Assembly: GCA_964575235.1 (NCBI GenBank)
Contig: CAZNQG010000162.1
Coordinates: forward strand, 1 to 5,848
Reading direction: 5' to 3'
Origin: SM23-62 sp964575235
GTDB taxonomy: Bacteria; Bacteroidota; Bacteroidia; Bacteroidales; SM23-62
Length of the DNA: 5,848 nucleotides
The notes beneath the pieces were generated by a model that saw only the letters and a list, made by a program, of their open reading frames with translations, did not search any database and was not told the DNA's origin. Every line of letters starts with the position of its first letter. Within the stretch, counting starts at the first letter, position 1. A program made the translations under genes and the position numbers. Of the stretch, positions 1-4,343 are shown piece after piece.

Positions 1-552
1 GTTTAAAAGTTCCCGGAAAGGGCCTTCAATGGTGCTCCCGAAGGTTTTGATCATTTTATTCAGGGTATCCGGGGGGATGTATTCACCTGCCTTGGTCTTG
101 CTCATCATAGGAAGCTTGTTGTACCGTATCCACTCCGGATTTACTTCCGGGAAAGCTTTCAGGTACTTGCGGGTCAGTCCCTCGGAAGGGGGTTCATTTT
201 CATAAAAGAATTTCCGCAGTTCGGCCTCGGGCACATTCAGCTTTTCGGCCACCTCGCTCAGGGTGATGGCATATTTCCGGTGGATGTTCGAAAGGCGATC
301 GTTGATGTTGGGGTAGGAATCCTCGGAAACGGAGAGCATCTGGCCCTGTCCCGCAATCAGCCAGCGTACGTTTAGCTGCGGGTAGCGTGTAAGGATGCGG
401 AAGATGACATCATAACTGGGGTTGCGCTTGGGATTGTTGACGATGTTCGTGATCGTGGAATTGTTTTTCAGGCCGATTTCCCTGGAAAAGGAATTTTTGT
501 TCAATCCCAATTCCTTAATCAACAATGCAATCCTTTCTCCAATTTTTGACAT
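1..552 (-). CDS. XRE/CI-like helix-turn-helix transcriptional regulator, 3' end beyond window
   Basis: The frame is open from the ATG at 550-552 to the window edge: 184 residues with no stop, so the C-terminus is missing. The N-terminus (MSKIGERIALLIKELGLNKN) followed by SFSREIGLKNNSTITNIVNN is a typical XRE helix-turn-helix at about residues 4-58. It is followed by NVRWLIAGQGQML (61-73), the 'WLltGeGeM' tail common in phage CI-like and Bacteroidota repressors. Residues 84-150 look like a degenerate second copy: NDRLSNIHRKYAITLSEVAE, then a helix pair, ending NPEWIRYNKLPMM, with W141 corresponding to W64. The family binds operator DNA, usually as a dimer. The gene is divergent from the phosphatase operon, and a 15-bp dyad lies 10 bp upstream of its start, a reasonable autoregulatory operator. 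There is no clear Shine-Dalgarno site. The regulator assignment is secure; its targets and ligand are unknown. Confidence 0.88.
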   Translation of the reverse strand, partial: MSKIGERIALLIKELGLNKNSFSREIGLKNNSTITNIVNNPKRNPSYDVIFRILTRYPQLNVRWLIAGQGQMLSVSEDSYPNINDRLSNIHRKYAITLSEVAEKLNVPEAELRKFFYENEPPSEGLTRKYLKAFPEVNPEWIRYNKLPMMSKTKAGEYIPPDTLNKMIKTFGSTIEGPFRELLN

Positions 553-562
553 AAGCGAAAAA

Positions 563-577
563 AAAGTATGATACTTT
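563..577. promoter_or_regulatory. 15-bp perfect dyad, candidate operator of the divergent HTH regulator
   Basis: AAAGTAT-G-ATACTTT is a perfect inverted repeat with 7-bp arms and a single central base (570). It lies 10 bp upstream of the HTH gene start, and its right arm overlaps the -33 element of the plus-strand promoter (575-578). Size and symmetry suit a XRE-family dimer. Operator function is inferred from position and symmetry only. Confidence 0.5.
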
Positions 578-606
578 CAAAAGACAGTAAAACATTTCTA
601 TATTTG
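575..606 (+). promoter_or_regulatory. Bacteroidota-type promoter reading towards the phosphatase gene
   Basis: TATATTTG at 599-606 is an exact match to the -7 consensus TAnnTTTG of the Bacteroidota primary sigma factor. TTTC at 575-578 matches three of four bases of the -33 TTTG, with a 20-bp spacer. Transcription would start near 611 and give a leader of about 300 nt before the GTG at 911. The match is seen in the sequence; activity is inferred. Confidence 0.5.
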
Positions 607-623
607 TGTCGTAAATGTACAAA
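593..623 (-). promoter_or_regulatory. Weak candidate promoter for the HTH regulator
   Basis: On the minus strand TTTG (623-620) is followed after 19 bp by TAGAAATG (600-593), which matches the -7 consensus at both fixed TA bases and at two of the four TTTG bases. The predicted start near 588 would place the 563-577 dyad just inside the transcript. The match is poor, so this is only the best available candidate. Confidence 0.2.
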
Positions 624-698
624 AAACATTTGCCAAACGGGCCTGAAACGAGACGGTTGGCCTGCGTTGTTTGATAAAAGTACAGAAAAAATCCACGA

Positions 699-719
699 TA
701 ACCGGGTCCGTCCCGGTTA
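699..719. repeat. GC-rich hairpin, 8-bp perfect stem
   Basis: TAACCGGG (699-706) and CCCGGTTA (712-719) form a perfect 8-bp stem with a 5-nt loop. In the minus direction the stem is followed after 7 nt by six Ts (complement of A686-691), which vaguely resembles a rho-independent terminator, but the gap to the T-run is too long for a confident call. In the plus direction it would sit in the leader of the phosphatase mRNA. The right arm overlaps the 10-bp palindrome TTAACGTTAA at 717-726. Confidence 0.5.
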
Positions 720-731
720 ACGTTAATGCAT

Positions 732-831
732 ACAAAGGAGAGCAAAGACCGGTTCATTCCAATGTTTAATTCTTATGGTAGTGGTTTCATTTCTAACATC
801 AACCTTCAAATGAACCGGTCTTCTCCTTTGT
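732..831. repeat. Long bulged inverted repeat in the intergenic region
   Basis: AAGACCGGTTCATT (745-758) is perfectly complementary to 809-822, and CAAAGGAG (733-740) to 823-830, with an extra A-T pair at 732/831. A 4-nt bulge AGCA (741-744) occurs only in the left arm, so there are 23 paired positions in all. The loop is about 50 nt and contains a small extra stem (ATGTT 762-766 with AACAT 795-799). It lies about 80 bp upstream of the phosphatase start, within the predicted leader. I see no target-site duplication flanking it. It could be a folded leader element, a small RNA, or the relic of a short repeat element. Confidence 0.65.
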
Positions 832-910
832 TCCCTCATCCCTGAACATTATTCCCAGACACCTTTCGGCCGGAAACCAGGTCGACGGATTTATTTTCTA
901 ACTTTATGGA

Positions 911-2893
911 GTGAAGCGAATTGCAGCAATCCTGGTCTTACTCCCGATTCCCCTTTTGTTCGGAATTTCCCGGGCAGAGGGCCAGGCAGTGAGCGAGGAA
1001 TGGCTGAAATCCGAGTACACCATTCTTCTGGCGGGGTATTTCACCTGGCCCGGGGAGGAACGGATCGACACCTTCCGGGTGGGGGTTCTGGCCGCCGAGG
1101 GGGTCTACGCTCAGATGAGCCTGAAATCCGAAATGCAATTTCTCAAGCAAAAGCCTTTTCGGGTTTACTACTTCCGCACCCTGCGGGATGTAGTGCCGGT
1201 AGATGTGCTTTACGTGGGGGAAAAGAAGAACGGCTCCCTGAAAAGGATCTGCAATCGCTTCAGTGCCGAACCTTTTCTGCTGGTTACCGACAGTGCCCGG
1301 AACTCCCCTTACATCATGCTGGATCTTCTCGGTTTGAATCTTGCCGGTGATAAACCTTTCCGGCTCAATAAAACCAACATTGAGAGGGCCGGTTTGCAGG
1401 TTTCGCCGAAGATCCTTTTAGTTGGAGGGAGCGAAGCCGATCTCAGGGACATATACCGGGAGCTCCAGGATGAGGAGGACAGAATGCGGTCGGAACTGGA
1501 CAGCATTACACTTATGCTCGAACGCAATCAGGCAGAACTGGCCGAAAGTGAAGAAAAACTGAAAAGACGGTCCGAGGAGATCAACCGCCTGGTGCAAGAA
1601 ATTGATTCACAGACAGAACAGCTGACCACGCTTTCGGACAGCGTCGAACTGAAGCAGATGGACCTGCTGGACAAGATCCGGCTGCTGGCCAGGCAGGAGG
1701 GCAGGATCAAACAGCGGGAATCGGAGATCGAGGGACTGAACCGTGAGATTAGCCTGAAGGAGCAGGAGGTTACCGAACGCAGCAAGACGATTGAGAAACA
1801 GCTCGAAGACATTGCAAGGCAGGGAGAAAGGATAAAGGAACAGCAGGACATCCTTGACAGCCAGAAAATTCAGATCGAGCGCCAGCAGATGGTGCTCTGG
1901 TTCTTCCTGATCCTGTCCCTTCTTATTCTGGGACTCGGTTTTGTCATTTACCGTGCCTATCGGATTAAGAAAAGGGCAAACCGCATCCTTCGCGATAAGA
2001 ACAAGCTCATCGAGGAGCAGAAGGCCAGCATCCTGAACCAGAAAGAGGAGATACAGGCACAGCGTGATGCCCTGCAGATCGTAAACCGGAAGATTGAAAA
2101 GCAGAACGAGAACATTACCGCCAGCATTTATTATGCCCTGACAATACAGCAGGCCATCCTGCCGGATGTTGATGAGATGGAAAGGCATTTCGATGGTTTC
2201 ATCATATACCTGCCGAAGGACATTGTTTCGGGCGACTTCTACTGGTTCGCCAGGGGAGGCCGGAAAAGGACGGGGGAAGAGTCGTATTTCTTTGCGGTTG
2301 TGGATTGCACCGGGCATGGCGTGCCGGGAGGATTTTTATCCATGATCGGCACCCGGATGCTTGATGCGATCGTCAATGAATTCAAGATGGACCAGACGGA
2401 TGAGATCCTGGAAATGATGGACCAGCGTATCAAGGTTGCCCTGAACCAGCACAAGACCGACAACGATGACGGAATGGATATCTGTTTATGCAGGATCACC
2501 CGACAGGGAGAGGAAGAAGATGATCCGAACGTCTACCTGAGTTTTTCCGGGGCAAGGCGCTCCCTTTTCCTGCTGCGGCAGGGGAAGCAGGTGGAGGTGA
2601 TACGGGGGGATCGCCGGACCGTCGGCGGAAAATACTTCAATCCCAATCCCTTCTCTAAAAATGAGCTTTCACTGAAAAAGGGCGACCGGATCTACCTGAC
2701 AAGCGACGGGTTGATGGACCAGAACTCCCCGGAACGTGAAAAATTCGGAACCAGGCGTTTCATCGATTTCCTGAACGAGTTTGGTTCCCAGGAGATGAAT
2801 GAACAGCAATCAAAGCTGGAGGAAGTAATCATGGGATTCATGAAACTTGAAAAACAACGCGACGATATTACGATAATGGGGATTAATCTTTAA
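911..2893 (+). CDS. Membrane-anchored SpoIIE/PP2C-type serine phosphatase with periplasmic YfiR-like (DUF4154) sensor domain
   Basis: Order of parts in 660 residues: signal peptide 1-22 (MKR, then a hydrophobic run, S-R-A cleavage site); YfiR/DUF4154-like domain about 30-175 (FTWPGEERIDTFRVGVLA, LLVTDS, IMLDLLG, then GLQVSPKILLVGG); heptad-rich coiled coil about 180-326; membrane segment 327-347; a second coiled coil 355-402; SpoIIE-type PP2C domain about 425-660. All metal-binding motifs are present: VSGDFYW (D442), VVDCTGHGVPGG (D465), LTSDG (D599) and RDDIT (D651/D652). The protein should sense a periplasmic cue and dephosphorylate a phospho-Ser/Thr protein in the cytoplasm, probably the SiaC-family product of the next gene, 33 bp downstream. 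GTG 911 is chosen because it starts a perfect signal peptide and an in-frame TAA lies at 899-901. The only nearby ATG (906) is out of frame and stops after two codons. The family call is firm; the substrate is inferred. Confidence 0.92.
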   Translation: MKRIAAILVLLPIPLLFGISRAEGQAVSEEWLKSEYTILLAGYFTWPGEERIDTFRVGVLAAEGVYAQMSLKSEMQFLKQKPFRVYYFRTLRDVVPVDVLYVGEKKNGSLKRICNRFSAEPFLLVTDSARNSPYIMLDLLGLNLAGDKPFRLNKTNIERAGLQVSPKILLVGGSEADLRDIYRELQDEEDRMRSELDSITLMLERNQAELAESEEKLKRRSEEINRLVQEIDSQTEQLTTLSDSVELKQMDLLDKIRLLARQEGRIKQRESEIEGLNREISLKEQEVTERSKTIEKQLEDIARQGERIKEQQDILDSQKIQIERQQMVLWFFLILSLLILGLGFVIYRAYRIKKRANRILRDKNKLIEEQKASILNQKEEIQAQRDALQIVNRKIEKQNENITASIYYALTIQQAILPDVDEMERHFDGFIIYLPKDIVSGDFYWFARGGRKRTGEESYFFAVVDCTGHGVPGGFLSMIGTRMLDAIVNEFKMDQTDEILEMMDQRIKVALNQHKTDNDDGMDICLCRITRQGEEEDDPNVYLSFSGARRSLFLLRQGKQVEVIRGDRRTVGGKYFNPNPFSKNELSLKKGDRIYLTSDGLMDQNSPEREKFGTRRFIDFLNEFGSQEMNEQQSKLEEVIMGFMKLEKQRDDITIMGINL

Positions 2894-2926
2894 ATTTATT
2901 GCATCCAACCCATAATAGCCCGATCC

Positions 2927-3349
2927 ATGGAAAACCTTCTTATACCCATCGCCGAGGATGAATATGACAAGCCCTATGTGAGCTTCGATGCTTCAACCGG
3001 GAAATGCGAAATATCCGGCGAAAGCTTTCCCGAAAAAACGGAGGATTTCTATAGCCGCCTCATGGAATGGCTGGAAAGGTACATAAAGGAAGTTAAGGGT
3101 CCCATCGATTTCGTTTTCAATCTTTCCTACTTCAATACGAGCTCCTCAAAACGTATCCTGCATATCATGATCCTGCTGCAGGATTATATAAAAAAGGGCG
3201 GGAAGGTGAAGGCACAGTGGAAATATGATCCGGAGGACCTCGACCTCGAGGAGGACATCGAAGATCTGAAGGTTATTTCAAAGCTGGATCTGAAGCTGAG
3301 TCCCGAGGGAGGCAAGCCACGGTTTAAGAGGATAAGCGAGGAGGAATAA
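2927..3349 (+). CDS. SiaC-family (DUF1987) regulatory phosphoprotein
   Basis: The 140-residue product shows the DUF1987/SiaC pattern along its whole length: YVSFDASTGKCEISGESFPE (17-36), then a helix beginning DFYSRLMEWLERYI, the hallmark FNLSYFNTSSSK (64-75), a helix HIMILLQDYIKKGGKVKAQW, and an acidic DPEDLDLEEDIEDLK segment. In Pseudomonas SiaC the Thr of this NTSS motif is phosphorylated by the kinase SiaB and dephosphorylated by the PP2C phosphatase SiaA. The equivalent here is T71, with S72-S74 beside it. Only the unphosphorylated form activates the downstream partner there. The gene follows the phosphatase on the same strand after 33 bp, so the two are almost certainly cotranscribed and form an enzyme-substrate pair. 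No SiaB kinase or SiaD cyclase gene follows; the next gene is convergent. The length is slightly above the usual 120-130 because of an acidic/basic tail. The ATG start has no obvious Shine-Dalgarno site. Confidence 0.9.
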   Translation: MENLLIPIAEDEYDKPYVSFDASTGKCEISGESFPEKTEDFYSRLMEWLERYIKEVKGPIDFVFNLSYFNTSSSKRILHIMILLQDYIKKGGKVKAQWKYDPEDLDLEEDIEDLKVISKLDLKLSPEGGKPRFKRISEEE

Positions 3350-3356
3350 ACCCGGT

Positions 3357-4247
3357 TCAGAGGATGGGCTTCATGTTCTCAATCTTTGAGGGTTTGAGCA
3401 CCTCGTTCTCGGTAATGAAACCATCCACCCAGGCAGAGGGTGTTTTTTCAAAATAGTAGTTTTCAACTTCGATGTCCTCCGGAGCATTTTCCCACAGCTC
3501 TTCCGCGGATTTTTTTTCTTCAGCATATTCAGTCTCCTGTCGCTCCCTCGGAAGACTGCTCCAGAACTTTCGGCTGTCGGCCAGAACGTATATGGGGATT
3601 CCCGAGTTCTTGCCCGCCAGGCTGATGTTATAGCTGCCCGCCTTGTTGACGAAGTAGTCACGGTAAACGGAATCGGCACCCAGCAGGATCAGGTTGATTT
3701 TGTCCAGGTGTCTGGCGAATCCCACATCGGGGACCAGCATGACGTCGTATCCCAGCCTTTTGATCTCGGCGGCCTGCATTCTTCCTTCCATGATCGGCCG
3801 GGACTCTGTCTGTATGACTTTGACCCTTCGCCGGTTCCCCGAATACTGCCTGAAAACCTCCTTCACGGCACTGCTCTGGCTGTGGGTCAGTACCACCCTC
3901 TGGCTCATGTCGATGATGGACAGGGCCTGGGTGGCGAGCCGTGTGTTAACCTTTGACCAGACGATCCTGTATTCCCTCAGGAAGCCGAGCAGGGCTCGGT
4001 TCCATTCCTCTTTTTCTTCGCTCAGTACCCGGATCACCTGGTTGTAGAAATGAACCAGAACGAACAGGGTGTTGTGGATCTTCTGGAGCTTCCGGATGTG
4101 GTCCATCAGAAATCCCCGGTCCTTCAGCGATTGCAGGTCCCCCTTTTCCAGCCAGTACAGGATAAGTTCGATGTATTGCCCCAGCAGTTCTGCGGATCCG
4201 GAGTAATTGTCGGATTCGAATTTTTTAAGGTCAGTTCTCCATTTCAT
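3357..4247 (-). CDS. eIF2B alpha/beta/delta-like (MtnA/R15P isomerase superfamily) protein without cysteines
   Basis: The 296-residue product has an all-helical N-terminal half, starting SGSAELLGQYIELILYWLEK, and a Rossmann-like C-terminal half with clear eIF2B-family motifs. These are VVLTHSQSS (about 118-126), VIQTESRPIMEGR (144-156), VMLVPDVGFARHLDKINLIL, GADSVYRDYFVNKAGSYNIS (190-209), IPIYVLADSRKF, and a C-terminal YYFEKTPSAWVDGFITE. Known bacterial and archaeal relatives are 5-methylthioribose-1-phosphate and ribose-1,5-bisphosphate isomerases, which use a catalytic Cys and Asp. The Asp is present (D192), but the protein contains no cysteine at all. That argues against classical isomerase chemistry and for a binding or regulatory role, or altered chemistry. 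The ATG at 4245-4247 is preferred. The frame extends to TTG 4274 and GTG 4268, but these add an unremarkable nine-residue tail. The gene is convergent with the SiaC-family gene and follows the permease on the same strand after 96 bp. The exact function is unknown. Confidence 0.8.
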   Translation of the reverse strand: MKWRTDLKKFESDNYSGSAELLGQYIELILYWLEKGDLQSLKDRGFLMDHIRKLQKIHNTLFVLVHFYNQVIRVLSEEKEEWNRALLGFLREYRIVWSKVNTRLATQALSIIDMSQRVVLTHSQSSAVKEVFRQYSGNRRRVKVIQTESRPIMEGRMQAAEIKRLGYDVMLVPDVGFARHLDKINLILLGADSVYRDYFVNKAGSYNISLAGKNSGIPIYVLADSRKFWSSLPRERQETEYAEEKKSAEELWENAPEDIEVENYYFEKTPSAWVDGFITENEVLKPSKIENMKPIL

Positions 4248-4271
4248 GACTAACGGATTTCCATCCACATG

Positions 4272-4302
4272 CAAATTAAGAATTATTCCTTAATTAAAGG
4301 AA
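4272..4302. promoter_or_regulatory. AT-rich nested inverted repeats and possible promoter upstream of the eIF2B-like gene
   Basis: AATTAAG (4274-4280) pairs with CTTAATT (4289-4295) across 8 nt. An overlapping dyad TTCCTT (4286-4291) / AAGGAA (4297-4302) has a 5-nt centre. On the minus strand TTAATTTG (4279-4272) matches the Bacteroidota -7 box TAnnTTTG in five of its six fixed positions. It lies about 25 nt upstream of the ATG at 4247, but no convincing -33 box is present. It could be a promoter with operator, or a weak terminator for the permease gene. Confidence 0.3.
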
Positions 4303-4343
4303 CCTGCAGGCAGGAGGTTGGAAAGGGATCCCGGTTCCGCTGG

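Larger units (their letters stand above)
553..910. other. Structured divergent intergenic region
   Basis: This 358-bp stretch separates the divergent HTH and phosphatase genes. It contains a 15-bp dyad, a promoter, a GC hairpin, a palindrome and a long inverted repeat, each listed separately. Two short plus-strand frames are present: 615-674 (19 codons) directly after the predicted transcription start, and 726-845 (39 codons) across the long inverted repeat. Neither has a ribosome binding site or recognisable similarity, so I do not call them genes. Confidence 0.7.

Noticed and set aside
686..719. Minus-strand rho-independent terminator
   Set aside because: The hairpin is good, but the six-T run begins 7 nt after the stem and no upstream minus-strand gene is known to need terminating.
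515..757. 80-codon minus-strand frame across the intergenic region
   Set aside because: It overlaps the HTH gene start out of frame, and its sequence looks like translated promoter and hairpin DNA.
733..830. Inverted repeat as a transposon or MITE with terminal repeats
   Set aside because: There is no flanking target-site duplication, no transposase, and the arms are unequal because of the 4-nt bulge. It is kept as an unexplained repeat.
1607..2317. 236-codon minus-strand open frame opposite the phosphatase coiled coil
   Set aside because: Its leucine-rich translation is the mirror of Glu/Gln/Lys-rich coiled-coil codons; it has no independent support.
3503..3518. Run of eight Ts (3510-3517) as a terminator for the SiaC-family gene
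   Set aside because: There is no adequate stem before it (only CCGCGG), and it encodes the E-E-K-K stretch of the minus-strand gene in a clean frame.
4248..4274. TTG 4274 or GTG 4268 as the start of the eIF2B-like gene
   Set aside because: An in-frame ATG at 4247 is available, the extra nine residues show no family feature, and a possible -7 box lies over the TTG.
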